Part shown: piece after piece, positions 42,627 to 51,766 of the stretch | Numbering within the stretch: position 1 is the stretch's first letter | Layout of the letters: each line of letters starts with the position of its first letter | Source: Pseudomonas frederiksbergensis | GTDB taxonomy: Bacteria > Pseudomonadota > Gammaproteobacteria > Pseudomonadales > Pseudomonadaceae | Assembly (NCBI RefSeq): GCF_035751725.1 | Contig: NZ_CP142104.1 | Location: 3,410,001-3,474,000 of the forward strand | Reading direction: 5' to 3' | DNA length: 64,000 nt | Notes under the pieces: model-generated | What the model saw: only the letters and a program-made list of their open reading frames with translations | Databases searched by the model: none | Told to the model about the DNA's origin: nothing | Position numbers and translations under genes: made by a program

Positions 42627-43283
42627 TCAACGGCGCAAAGATAGCTGATGCTGAGCGACGAGGTCGGCCATGCTGGTGATGTAGAAATCGGCAAAATATT
42701 CTTGATTATCAGGCTCATGGCCACGGCGGATCAGGCAAAGACCCGCTGACTTTGGCGGTTGTGCCGGCGGCCGGGATACTTGCATGATGTTCTCAGGCTT
42801 GAGCTTGTTCGCCTGTAGCCATGCTCCATCCTCCAATGGATTGTTGGCGCGCGAATGCAGGTCCTCGGGAGGGATCCCCAAACGCTCGCAGAGCTGGTCG
42901 CGATCCTCGGCATCGCGGTCGCAGTACACCAGCAACCGGTAGAACTTGCGCAGGTACAGCATGGCACCGGGCGCGTCCTCGAACAGCGACCAATTGCAGG
43001 CCGAGCGGGCAAAGCTCATGCCCTCCTCCCAACTGACCTTGAGGCCCAAACGCTCTGCCAGTTGACGATGGGCAAAGCACAATAAACCACTGAAGCCCAG
43101 TTCGGAAAAACGCGGATAAAGCCCGCGCACCGCCGCGTCGAATTCCGCCAACACCGCGTCCCTGCCTGGCAGGCCCGGATGGTTGTCGAGCAAGGGTTGC
43201 AGGGCCGTCCAGACACCGGAGTCCCGATCCACCAAAACTTCGTCGCAATCGATCAGCAGCGCACGATAATCAGTCAGGTGCAT
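42627..43283 (-). CDS. HAD-superfamily hydrolase, degenerate motif I
   Basis: Protein of 218 residues with HAD fold: motif I appears as LLIDCDEVLVDRD instead of DxDGTL, and the cap (ELGFSGLLCFAHRQLAERLG) resembles haloacid-dehalogenase-like proteins. Motif II (LLVYCDRDAEDRDQ) and a lysine (LQANKLKPENIMQV) follow. The first Asp pair (DCDE) is kept, so it may be active. ATG 43283 follows GGGAGG; an earlier ATG at 43316 lacks a site. It is between gabT-like and Lrp genes. Substrate is unknown. Confidence 0.72.
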   Translation of the reverse strand: MHLTDYRALLIDCDEVLVDRDSGVWTALQPLLDNHPGLPGRDAVLAEFDAAVRGLYPRFSELGFSGLLCFAHRQLAERLGLKVSWEEGMSFARSACNWSLFEDAPGAMLYLRKFYRLLVYCDRDAEDRDQLCERLGIPPEDLHSRANNPLEDGAWLQANKLKPENIMQVSRPPAQPPKSAGLCLIRRGHEPDNQEYFADFYITSMADLVAQHQLSLRR

Positions 43284-43374
43284 GTGTGTCGCCTCCCATG
43301 ATGCATTCATCAATCCGTATGCGCTAAATGCCCTCGGTCGGCACATCGTTACAGGTGCCGACCGAGACCTGAGA

Positions 43375-44667
43375 TTAATCCAACACGCGTAGCAAAGCTG
43401 CTTCAAGAATGGTCAGTGCTTCGTCGATCTGGCTTTCTTCGGTAACCAGGGGCGCCAAGAAACGCAGGACATTTCGGTACACCCCGCATTTGATCACCAA
43501 CAGCCCGCCTACCCGGGCCTGGTCGATCAGTCGTTGGGTGAGTTCGGCGTCGGGGCTGCGGGCCTCATCGTCCTTGATCAATTCGATGGCGAGCATGAAG
43601 CCGGTGCCGCGTACGTCACCGATACGTGGGTGACGTGCTTGCAAGCGCAGCAGGCCCTGACGCAGCCGCTCGCCCAATGCCCTGCCGCGCTCGAGTAGCT
43701 GTTCCTGTTCGTAAGCTTCGATCACCGCCAACGCGGCTGCACAGGCCAAGGCGTTACCGCCATAGGTGCCGCCGAGGCCACCGGGCAAGGGCGCGTCCAT
43801 GATGTGCGCACGTCCCACTACGCCGGAAATGGGCAAACCACCGGCCAGGCTCTTGGCGACGGTGACCAGGTCTGGCTGGATTCCGGCGTGCTGGAAACCG
43901 AACCATTTGCCGGTACGGCCGAACCCGGTCTGGATCTCATCGAGAATGAGCACGATGCCGTGTTGCTCGGTCAAGGCCCGCAGCGCCTGGAGAAATTCCG
44001 GTGGCGCGGACAAGAAGCCGCCGTCGCCCTGCACCGGCTCGATGATGATCGCCGCGACGCGATCCGGAGCGACTTGGGTCGCCAGCAATTCGTTCAGCGC
44101 CTGCAACGCCATCTCGCTGCTGAAACCGCGATAGGCATTCGGGTAGGGAGTATGGAAGACCTCAGGCGCGAGGGGACCGAAATTCTGCTTGTAGGGCTGG
44201 CTCATGCCCGTCAGCGTCGTACCCAGCAAGGTACGCCCATGGAAACCGCCACGGAAGGAAATGATGGCGGGACGATTGGTGTGGGCGCGGGCGATCTTCA
44301 CCGCGTTCTCCACTGCCTCCGCGCCGGACGTGAACAGCGCCGCCTTATAGGCTTGCTCGCCACCCACGAGTTCGCACAAACGCTTGACCAGGTCGAGATA
44401 GGGCTTGTAGGCCACCACCTGGAAGCAAGCGTGGCTGACCTTTTGCAGTTGGGCCTGCACCGCCGCGACCACCTTCGGATGATTGTGCCCGATATTCAAG
44501 ACGCCAATGCCGCCGACGAAGTCCAGATAGCGCGTCCCGTCCACGTCCCACACTTCGGACCCCTGGGCCCGGTCGATGACCAGCGGATGTGCGGTGACCA
44601 AACCCCGTGGCACGAATTGATCGCGTTGACGGAGCAAGCTTGGGGTTTCTTCGACTTTACTGTTCAT
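43375..44667 (-). CDS. gabT: 4-aminobutyrate aminotransferase-like class III aminotransferase
   Basis: PLP enzyme of 430 residues. Cofactor-binding block LFTSGAEAVENAVKIAR, DEIQTGFGRTGKW and Schiff-base Lys272 in VTVAKSLAGGLP are present. The start MNSKVEETPSLLRQRDQFVP and GGFHGRTL match Pseudomonas GabT, which converts GABA and 2-oxoglutarate to succinate semialdehyde and glutamate. ATG 44667 follows GGGAG. A succinate-semialdehyde-dehydrogenase-like gene at 48951 could take the product. Another omega-amino acid could be the true substrate. Confidence 0.88.
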   Translation of the reverse strand: MNSKVEETPSLLRQRDQFVPRGLVTAHPLVIDRAQGSEVWDVDGTRYLDFVGGIGVLNIGHNHPKVVAAVQAQLQKVSHACFQVVAYKPYLDLVKRLCELVGGEQAYKAALFTSGAEAVENAVKIARAHTNRPAIISFRGGFHGRTLLGTTLTGMSQPYKQNFGPLAPEVFHTPYPNAYRGFSSEMALQALNELLATQVAPDRVAAIIIEPVQGDGGFLSAPPEFLQALRALTEQHGIVLILDEIQTGFGRTGKWFGFQHAGIQPDLVTVAKSLAGGLPISGVVGRAHIMDAPLPGGLGGTYGGNALACAAALAVIEAYEQEQLLERGRALGERLRQGLLRLQARHPRIGDVRGTGFMLAIELIKDDEARSPDAELTQRLIDQARVGGLLVIKCGVYRNVLRFLAPLVTEESQIDEALTILEAALLRVLD

Positions 44668-44953
44668 GGCATCTCCCACAGTGAACCAGGCAACCGGGGA
44701 ACGGTTGCGATGTGTTCCACAGGTTAAGCGTTCGACGCAATTGTCTAAGCCGAACTTGGCCTCTGGGAAATTCGGATCGACTGTTTTCACCCCGGCAAAC
44801 AGCAGATTCCTTCAGCCGGCTCCAGTCCCATGGAATCTGCCGGCAAACGCTCCATACAACGCAGTGTCATGCGATTACACAGGCTCTTTCGATACATCCT
44901 GCTTTGCCACTCGGGCATGCTGAATGTTCCCTATCCAGTACGAGAAGTGACCC

Positions 44954-45880
44954 ATGGCCCTGCTTTATAAAGCCGACCCGGTACGCGGTGAACTATGGAA
45001 GCGTCTATTCGCCGAGCACGCGCCGGATATCGAATGGCGTGCCTGGCCGGACATCGGCGATCCGAAGGACATTCGCTACCTCGCCGCTTGGCAGGCGCCG
45101 GATGACGTCGAAGCACTGTTGCCGAACCTCGACGTGCTGTTCGCATTGTCGGCCGGGGTCGACCAGCTTGACCTTGACCGCCTGCCCGCCTCCCTGCCGG
45201 TAGTCCGTCTACTCGATCCTGGCATCACCCAGGGCATGTGCGAGTACGCCAGTTTCGCCGTGCTCAGCCTGCACCGGGATATGCTCCGTTATCGCCAGCA
45301 ACAGCTCGCCCGGTGCTGGCAGGCGCACCTGCTGCAACCAGCGGCCCAGCGTCGGGTCGGTGTCATGGGGCTTGGCATGCAGGCCCAGCAGATCCTGGCC
45401 ACCCTAAAGACCTTTGGTTTCGCCTTATCCGGCTGGGCACGCAGTGAACACACTATTGTTGGCGTGGATTGCTTCGCCGGTGATGAACAACTCCCGGCGT
45501 TCCTTGGCCAATGCGACATCGTGATTTGTGTCCTGCCATTGACCGAGCAGACCCAAGGGATTCTCAACCGCAGGTTGTTCCAACACCTGCCCAAGGGCGC
45601 GGCCCTGGTCAACATGGGGCGCGGTGGACACCTGATCGAAGAGGATCTGCTCGAGGCCCTGGCCAGCGGCCAGCTCAGTGCCGCGGTGCTCGACGTCTTG
45701 CAACAGGAGCCGGCCGCACCGGATCACCCGTTCTGGCAGCATCCGCAGATAGTGCTGACGCCGCATATCGCGGCGATGACCCAACCTGAAAGTGCCTTTG
45801 GCGTGCTGCTGGACAATATCCGTCGGCATCAACGCGGCGAATCGATGCTCGGCCAGATCGATCGCCAGCGACGTTATTGA
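44954..45880 (+). CDS. D-2-hydroxyacid dehydrogenase, glyoxylate/hydroxypyruvate reductase A type
   Basis: NAD(P)-dependent reductase of 308 residues. It has the GhrA-like start ALLYKADPVRGELWKRLF, nucleotide motif VGVMGLGMQAQQIL, and catalytic Arg/Glu/His in NMGRGGHLIEEDL and TPHIAAMTQP. Cytosolic reduction of glyoxylate, hydroxypyruvate or a related 2-keto acid is expected. It is divergent from gabT with a 286-bp gap in which I see no clear operator. Confidence 0.88.
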   Translation: MALLYKADPVRGELWKRLFAEHAPDIEWRAWPDIGDPKDIRYLAAWQAPDDVEALLPNLDVLFALSAGVDQLDLDRLPASLPVVRLLDPGITQGMCEYASFAVLSLHRDMLRYRQQQLARCWQAHLLQPAAQRRVGVMGLGMQAQQILATLKTFGFALSGWARSEHTIVGVDCFAGDEQLPAFLGQCDIVICVLPLTEQTQGILNRRLFQHLPKGAALVNMGRGGHLIEEDLLEALASGQLSAAVLDVLQQEPAAPDHPFWQHPQIVLTPHIAAMTQPESAFGVLLDNIRRHQRGESMLGQIDRQRRY

Positions 45881-46104
45881 CCCGCGCCGCCCCTGCGTCG
45901 ATGAAAAGCACCGAGGAAAAATCCACTGATATTTGCTGCTGAGCCTGCTGCCGATTTGAGCAATAACTGCGGCGCCTGGAGCCGCAACTTATGCAATCTA
46001 CCGAATCCAGGTGTGCCCCTTGTCAGGCCTGGCGGCAGGTGAGATACCAACACTTTCAGCGGAGAAATCCGCCCGGTCACGCGCCCTGTCCATGGAGATT
46101 TGTC

Positions 46105-46962
46105 ATGTCCAACACGCAACGCCCAGCCTACGTCTATCGCCCCATGACCGCTGCCGATGTGGCGGCGGCCCATGCCTTATCGGTGCAGTTGAAATGGCCT
46201 CACCGTTTGGCAGACTGGGCCATGCTGCAGCGTGTTTCCCAGGGATTTGTCGCGGAGGACGAGGGACGTCTGATTGGTACGGCATTCACTTGCCCGCAGG
46301 GTGATTACGCCACGATTGGCCTGGTGATCGTCAGCGATGAGTACCAGGGCCAGGGCATCGGTCGCAGATTGATGGAGCTGGCGCTCCAAGCGTGCGGCTC
46401 GCAGACCGCCATGCTCAATGCGACGTTGGCCGGCGCCCCCCTTTATGCCAGCCAGGGATTCGTTGACTTTGGCCATATCCAGCAGCATCAGGGCAACGTA
46501 TTGCCCCCCGTCCCCACAGACCTGCCATCCGGCGAGCGCCTGCGCCGCCTGACCGACGCGGATCGAAGCGGCGTGATCGCACTCGCCAATGCTGGCAGCG
46601 GCCTGGATCGGCATGCCGTGCTCAACGATCTGTTCGACAGTGTCGACGAGGTCATGGGCATCGAGCGCGATGGGCAACTGCGCGGGTTTGCCCTGCTGCG
46701 TCCATTCGGTCGTGGTCGTTACATCGGCCCGGTCGTGGCAGAAAATCCAGAGCAGGCCAAGCACTTGATCGCCGTGTTGCTGGCACAAGTGCCGGAGACT
46801 TTTGTGCGCATGGATGTACCGTCCGACTGCGGCCTGGGTCCCTGGCTGGAAGCCGCCGGGCTGAAGCAGGTCGACACCGTTGCACAAATGGTTCGCGGGA
46901 CCCCGCCCCAAGCCAGCGGCGGCGTACATCAATTTGCGCTAGTGACCCAGGCCATCGGCTGA
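46105..46962 (+). CDS. GNAT family N-acetyltransferase with duplicated domain
   Basis: Protein of 285 residues. The first GNAT fold has its acetyl-CoA loop in VSDEYQGQGIGRRLMELAL near residue 80. The second half (DRSGVIALANAGSGLDRHAV to the end) resembles a degenerate second GNAT or the GNAT-like C-terminal domain. ATG 46105 follows ATGGAG. The bicupin gene follows 36 bp later, so the two are likely cotranscribed. Substrate is unknown; an amino-acid or amine is plausible here. Confidence 0.83.
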   Translation: MSNTQRPAYVYRPMTAADVAAAHALSVQLKWPHRLADWAMLQRVSQGFVAEDEGRLIGTAFTCPQGDYATIGLVIVSDEYQGQGIGRRLMELALQACGSQTAMLNATLAGAPLYASQGFVDFGHIQQHQGNVLPPVPTDLPSGERLRRLTDADRSGVIALANAGSGLDRHAVLNDLFDSVDEVMGIERDGQLRGFALLRPFGRGRYIGPVVAENPEQAKHLIAVLLAQVPETFVRMDVPSDCGLGPWLEAAGLKQVDTVAQMVRGTPPQASGGVHQFALVTQAIG

Positions 46963-46998
46963 CTTCCCTACACCATCCCCTCTCGGAGAAACATCCTC

Positions 46999-47706
46999 AT
47001 GCTCGAACCCACTGTCGTGCTGTTGGCCCATGCCAACGGCACTCCCGCATCCACAGTGTTCACCCGCGGCTCACTTGGAGCCAACGATCCGTTCGACAGG
47101 CAGATTGCTTATATCGGGACCGATGACATGGCTGCCGGCATCGTCCAGGCGAGCGGACGATTCAGCGTCGATGCCTACCCCTACAGTGAAACGATTGTGG
47201 TCCACGCGGGCTGCGTCACCTTGCAGAGCCAGGATCACTCGCTCGAACTCAACCCGGGTGACAGCGCTGTGATTGCCCGCGGTACATCCGTCCGGATCGA
47301 GGCGCAACCGGGTTCGTTCTGGGCGTTCTGTGCCGATATCCAGCCTGTTGAAGTGGGCAGCATGGGGCTGACGCCTCTCCCCCCGCAGACCCTGCTCTCT
47401 CCTTCGACGCCTCCGCCTGAGGAATTTTTGCTGAGCCCGACACCGCAATGTCGCTCCAACAATTTGTTTGTCGAAGACGCGACCAATCTGCGTATCGGGA
47501 TCTGGGATTCGACACCTTATATCCGTAAGGCGCGGCCACACACAATGCATGAGTTGATGCACTTGCTCGAGGGCAGTGTCGTGCTGCACCTCGCGAATGG
47601 GACGGGGCTGGTGGTGAATACTGGCGATACGGTGTTTGTGGCTAAGGGGGCTCCTTGCGCTTGGAAGAGCAGCGTCTACGTGCGCAAGTTTTATGTCTGT
47701 AAGTGA
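46999..47706 (+). CDS. Bicupin-like protein
   Basis: Protein of 235 residues made of two cupin folds. The first has SVDAYPYSETIVVHAGCVTL and LNPGDSAVIARGT; the second has TMHELMHLLEGSVVLHLANG and VNTGDTVFVAKGAPCAWKSS. The C-terminal half resembles DUF861 cupins linked to ureidoglycine or amino-acid metabolism. Metal-ligand His appear mainly in the second domain (HTMHE). ATG 46999 follows CGGAG. Role is unknown. Confidence 0.78.
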   Translation: MLEPTVVLLAHANGTPASTVFTRGSLGANDPFDRQIAYIGTDDMAAGIVQASGRFSVDAYPYSETIVVHAGCVTLQSQDHSLELNPGDSAVIARGTSVRIEAQPGSFWAFCADIQPVEVGSMGLTPLPPQTLLSPSTPPPEEFLLSPTPQCRSNNLFVEDATNLRIGIWDSTPYIRKARPHTMHELMHLLEGSVVLHLANGTGLVVNTGDTVFVAKGAPCAWKSSVYVRKFYVCK

Positions 47707-47764
47707 TCGTGTCGTGGGGCTTTTTTGGGTGTGAATATCCGTTGTTGCGGTAACGGCTGCTTAA

Positions 47765-47787
47765 GGTTCCGCCCTGACGGCGGAACC
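47765..47787. terminator. Hairpin between convergent genes
   Basis: GGTTCCGCC, loop CTGAC, GGCGGAACC forms a 9-bp perfect stem midway between the bicupin and the dehydrogenase stops. It lacks a clear T tract on either side, so termination is likely but not certain. Confidence 0.6.
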
Positions 47788-47833
47788 CTAAGCCGGCGTT
47801 ACTCAAATAACCGATATACACACCGTAAAAAGC

Positions 47834-48916
47834 TCACAAAAGCGCCATGGCAATAGCCTGCCCCACATCTTGAGTCGACCCCTGCCCCCCCAGATCAGGC
47901 GTAATCGGCCCCTCGGCAATCACCTGCTCGATGGCCCTGAGAATACCGTCATGGGCCGCGCGGTAGCGCTCATCGCCATTGCCGAGGAAGTCCAGCATCA
48001 AGGCACCGGACCAGATCATCGCAATCGGATTAGCGATGTTCCGCCCGTAGATATCCGGCGCCGAACCATGAACCGGTTCAAACAGCGAAGGAAAACGTCG
48101 CTCCGGGTCGAGATTGGCCGAAGGAGCGATGCCGATGGTGCCAGCGCAGGCCGGCCCGAGGTCAGACAGGATATCGCCGAACAGATTCGACGCCACGACC
48201 ACATCGAAACGATCAGGCTGAAGCACAAAACGCGCGCACAGGATATCGATGTGTTGCTTGTCCCAAGTGACGTCCGGGTATTGCTGCGCCATGAGCGCGG
48301 TGCGTTCGTCCCAGTACGGCATGCTGATGGAAATGCCGTTGGACTTGGTCGCTGCGGTCAGGCGCTTGCGCGGCCGGGTCTGGGCCAGGTCGAAGGCGAA
48401 CTTGAGGATCCGGTCCACGCCGCGGCGAGTGAACACCGATTCCTGCAGCACGAACTCATGCTCGGTGCCTTCGAACATCTTTCCGCCAATCGAGGAGTAT
48501 TCGCCCTCGGTGTTCTCGCGGATCACCACGAAGTCGATGTCCCCGGCTTCGCGCCCGGCCAACGGGCACGGCACACCGGGAAACAGCCGTACCGGGCGAA
48601 TGTTCACGTACTGGTCGAAGTCCCGGCGAAACTTCAGTAGCGACCCCCAAAGAGAAATGTGGTCCGGCACCTTGTCCGGCCAACCCACGGCGCCAAAGTA
48701 GATGGCGTCGAAGCCCTTGAGTTGTTCAAACCAGTCGCTGGGCATCATCTGCCCATGCTCCAGGTAGTAATCGCAGTTGGCCCAGTCGAGCACTTCGATG
48801 CTCAAATCCAATTGCCACTTCTGCGCGGCCTGCTCCAATACCCGCAGCCCTTGCGGCAAGACTTCCTTGCCAATACCGTCGCCGGCAATCGCGGCGATTC
48901 TGAATGGTTTGCTCAT
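47834..48916 (-). CDS. Tartrate dehydrogenase/decarboxylase or D-malate dehydrogenase
   Basis: Member of the isopropylmalate/isocitrate dehydrogenase family, 360 residues. The block IAAIAGDGIGKEVLPQGLRV, the ENTEGEYSSIGG loop and FEPVHGSAPDIYGRNIANPI define it. The DWANCDYYLEHGQMMPSDWF segment is that of tartrate dehydrogenase/D-malate dehydrogenase (YeaU, TtuC) enzymes, which oxidatively decarboxylate with NAD. ATG 48916 follows GGAGG, and a preceding TTG is not needed. It ends the long leftward operon, 34 bp after the gabD-like gene. Confidence 0.9.
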   Translation of the reverse strand: MSKPFRIAAIAGDGIGKEVLPQGLRVLEQAAQKWQLDLSIEVLDWANCDYYLEHGQMMPSDWFEQLKGFDAIYFGAVGWPDKVPDHISLWGSLLKFRRDFDQYVNIRPVRLFPGVPCPLAGREAGDIDFVVIRENTEGEYSSIGGKMFEGTEHEFVLQESVFTRRGVDRILKFAFDLAQTRPRKRLTAATKSNGISISMPYWDERTALMAQQYPDVTWDKQHIDILCARFVLQPDRFDVVVASNLFGDILSDLGPACAGTIGIAPSANLDPERRFPSLFEPVHGSAPDIYGRNIANPIAMIWSGALMLDFLGNGDERYRAAHDGILRAIEQVIAEGPITPDLGGQGSTQDVGQAIAMALL

Positions 48917-48950
48917 CAACCGTGCCTCCTCTGTTCAAACGTTGACCGGA

Positions 48951-50408
48951 TCACAACCCACCCATGTGGAAGGCTTTGACTTCAAGGAATTCATCCAGGC
49001 CGTACTTGCTACCTTCGCGCCCCAGGCCCGATTGCTTGATACCGCCAAAGGGCGCGACGTCCATGGAAATAAGCCCGGTATTGAGGCCGATCATGCCGAA
49101 CTCCAACGCCTCGCCGAACCGCCATGAGCGGCGCAGGTCCTGGGTGAAGAAATACGCGGCCAAGCCATAAGGCGTTGCGTTAGCCAAGACCAGCGCCTCT
49201 TCTTCAGTGCTAAAGCGCATCAGTGGCGCCACCGGACCGAAGGTTTCTTCGTTGGCCAGCAGCATCCCAGCGTGGGTTTCGCCGAGTACGGTCGGCTGGA
49301 CGAACTGGCTGTCGCCCTGGGGAATCTCACCACAGAGTAGACGCGCGCCTTGGCTCAAGGCCTCGTCGATGTGTCGAGCAACCTTGCTGACCGCCGCCGC
49401 ATTGATCAGCGGGCCTATGTTTACGCCATCCTTCAGGCCATCGCCGACCTTGAGCTTGCCCACCTCCTCCACCAGGCGCTGGGCGAAGCGCTCGTAGATC
49501 CCGTCCTGCACCAGAATCCGGTTGGCGCAGACGCAGGTCTGCCCGGCGTTGCGGAATTTGCTGAGCATGATGCCGGTCACCGCCTGCTCCAGGTCGGCGT
49601 CGTCGAACACGATGAACGGCGCGTTACCGCCCAGCTCCAGGCTCAAGCGCTTGATGTGTTCGGCACTCTGGCGCATCAGCAGCCGACCGACCGCGGTGGA
49701 ACCGGTGAAGGAAAGCTTGCGTACCGTTGGGTTGCCGGTCAGCTCTTCACCAATGCCGACAGGCATGCCGGTGACGACGTTGAACACCCCGACCGGAATG
49801 CCGACCCGCTCGGCCAGCACGGCCAGGGCCAGGGCCGACAGCGGGGTCAGGTCCGACGGCTTGACCACGATCGTGCAGCCGGCGGCCAGGGCTGGCGCGC
49901 ACTTGCGGGTAATCATCGCGTTGGGGAAGTTCCACGGGGTGATCGCGGCGCAAACGCCGACCGGTTGCTTGAGGGTCAGCAAACGGCGGTCGCCGCTGGG
50001 GGCCTGGATGGTTTCGCCGTAGACCCGTCGGGCTTCTTCGGCGAACCATTTGACGAAGCTGGCACCGTAGCGAATCTCACCCTGGGCTTCCGTCAGCGGC
50101 TTGCCCTGTTCGCAGGTCAGGATCAACGCCAGGTCATCGAGGTTGTCGATCATGGCCTGATACCAGCGATCCAGCAGCGCCGCTCGTTCTGCCGCCGGAC
50201 GTGCGCGCCAGGCCGGCCACGCACGGTCGGCGGCTTCGACGGCGCGCCGGGTTTCGCTGCCTTGTATTGCCGGTACCCGGGCGAGCACTTCGCCGGTGGC
50301 CGGGTTGATGACGTCCAGGGTCGCGGCGTTGTCGGCGCCGACCCACTGACCGTCGATGTAAGCGAGTTCCACCAGCAGGCTGGGGTCTTTCAGGCGATTC
50401 TTGAGCAT
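48951..50408 (-). CDS. gabD: NAD(P)-dependent succinate-semialdehyde dehydrogenase
   Basis: Aldehyde dehydrogenase of 485 residues with catalytic Glu258 (LELGGNAPF) and Cys292 (GQTCVCANR). The start YIDGQWVGADNAATLDVINP and the C-terminus VAPFGGIKQSGLGREGSKYG are those of GabD-type SSADH, which converts succinate semialdehyde to succinate. ATG 50408 is preceded by AGGA. It is 130 bp after argE-like and 34 bp before the tartrate-type dehydrogenase, and should work with the aminotransferase at 43.4 kb if GABA is an intermediate. Confidence 0.9.
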   Translation of the reverse strand: MLKNRLKDPSLLVELAYIDGQWVGADNAATLDVINPATGEVLARVPAIQGSETRRAVEAADRAWPAWRARPAAERAALLDRWYQAMIDNLDDLALILTCEQGKPLTEAQGEIRYGASFVKWFAEEARRVYGETIQAPSGDRRLLTLKQPVGVCAAITPWNFPNAMITRKCAPALAAGCTIVVKPSDLTPLSALALAVLAERVGIPVGVFNVVTGMPVGIGEELTGNPTVRKLSFTGSTAVGRLLMRQSAEHIKRLSLELGGNAPFIVFDDADLEQAVTGIMLSKFRNAGQTCVCANRILVQDGIYERFAQRLVEEVGKLKVGDGLKDGVNIGPLINAAAVSKVARHIDEALSQGARLLCGEIPQGDSQFVQPTVLGETHAGMLLANEETFGPVAPLMRFSTEEEALVLANATPYGLAAYFFTQDLRRSWRFGEALEFGMIGLNTGLISMDVAPFGGIKQSGLGREGSKYGLDEFLEVKAFHMGGL

Positions 50409-50538
50409 GGCGTGGAGTCCTGTTTTGAGACAGTCTCCAGTCTATTGAGTCGCCATGGATGAGGATGCTGAAAACGCCGGCCCTACAGCCGTGAATGCTG
50501 AAAATCAGCCTTCGACGGCAGGCTTTACCGCGGCATGA

Positions 50539-51696
50539 CTAAACGTGCATCGAGCCCAGCAGACCCTGTAGAAAACGCTCGCCAGCGTCCATCTGGCTGA
50601 TCTCGATGAACTCGTCAGGCTTGTGCGCCTGTTCTATCGAGCCTGGACCGCAGACCACCACCGGCACGTTCAGGCGTTGCTTGAACAACCCGCCCTCGGT
50701 GCCGAACGAAACTTTTGCGGTGCCGGTGTCCGGGGCGGCAAAGTTTTTCAGGAAACGCACCGCTTCGACGCTCGGGTGGGTGTCGAGGCCCGGATAGACG
50801 TTCAAGGTCTCGATTTCGATGGCGGCCACGCTGGAGAGCTTCTTGGCTTCGCTCACGATCAGTTCGGCCCGCTCGCGCATCTGCTCCAGGAACCCGTCCA
50901 GGTCGTCCGCTGGCAAGTTGCGCACTTCGAAGTCCAGGGTGCACAGGTTGGGCACGATGTTCAGCGCCTTGCCGCCGACAATCTGGCCGACATGCACGGT
51001 GCTGTAGGGCACGTCGTAATCGCTGTCCTGCGCGCCCTGCTCTTGCAGTTGCTGCTGGCTCAGGCGCAGCGCGGCGATGAAATCGCAGGCCACGTGAATC
51101 GCATTGACCGAACGCGGTGCGAGGGAGGAATGCGCTTCCAGGCCGCGACAGTAGGTGCGGTAGGAACCCTTGCCCTTGTGCCCGAGCACGAACTGCATAT
51201 TGGTCGGCTCGCCAATGACGCACAGAAACGGCCGAACCGGTGCCAGGTGCAGCACATCGAGCAACCGACGCACCCCCACGCACCCGATCTCTTCGTCATG
51301 GGACAGCGCCAGTTGCAATGGTCGGCTCAATGGCTGCTCGCTGGCATCAAGCATGGCGTCGATGGCCAGTGCGATAAAACCCTTCATGTCGCAACTGCCC
51401 CGGCCATAGATCCGCCCGTCCCGCACCGTGGCCTCAAACGGCGGGACCGTCCAGGCCTGCCCCGCCGCCGGCACCACGTCGGTATGTCCGGACAGGAGAA
51501 TCCCCGGCACGTCCCGTGGTCCGGTGCTGGCAAACAGATTGGCTTTCTGGCCGCTTTCATCCTGGACGATCAGCGACTCGATGCCCTTGGTCAGCAGCAG
51601 ATCGCGCACGTACTCGATCAAGGCCATGTTCGATTCCGAGGAGACGGTATCGAAGGCCATCAGCCGTTTGAGAATCTCCAATACCCGGGGTTTCAT
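50539..51696 (-). CDS. argE: Acetylornithine deacetylase/M20 peptidase
   Basis: Zinc M20-family hydrolase of 385 residues: LLSGHTDVVP (metal His, bridging region), GRGSCDMKGF (bridging Asp), SHDEEIGCVG (general-base Glu pair), GEPTNM and GTEGGLF. It matches ArgE in length and motifs. Its position between a dipeptide transporter and catabolic dehydrogenases suggests that it removes acyl groups from an imported N-acyl amino acid or amine, and not arginine biosynthesis. The start at 51696 has GGAG 12 bases upstream. Confidence 0.86.
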   Translation of the reverse strand: MKPRVLEILKRLMAFDTVSSESNMALIEYVRDLLLTKGIESLIVQDESGQKANLFASTGPRDVPGILLSGHTDVVPAAGQAWTVPPFEATVRDGRIYGRGSCDMKGFIALAIDAMLDASEQPLSRPLQLALSHDEEIGCVGVRRLLDVLHLAPVRPFLCVIGEPTNMQFVLGHKGKGSYRTYCRGLEAHSSLAPRSVNAIHVACDFIAALRLSQQQLQEQGAQDSDYDVPYSTVHVGQIVGGKALNIVPNLCTLDFEVRNLPADDLDGFLEQMRERAELIVSEAKKLSSVAAIEIETLNVYPGLDTHPSVEAVRFLKNFAAPDTGTAKVSFGTEGGLFKQRLNVPVVVCGPGSIEQAHKPDEFIEISQMDAGERFLQGLLGSMHV

Positions 51697-51766
51697 GAGG
51701 CCTTGCTCCGTTGCTCGACTGAAGAGAAGACGCGGTTGATGTCGAACAGCCTGACGAAACACCCGT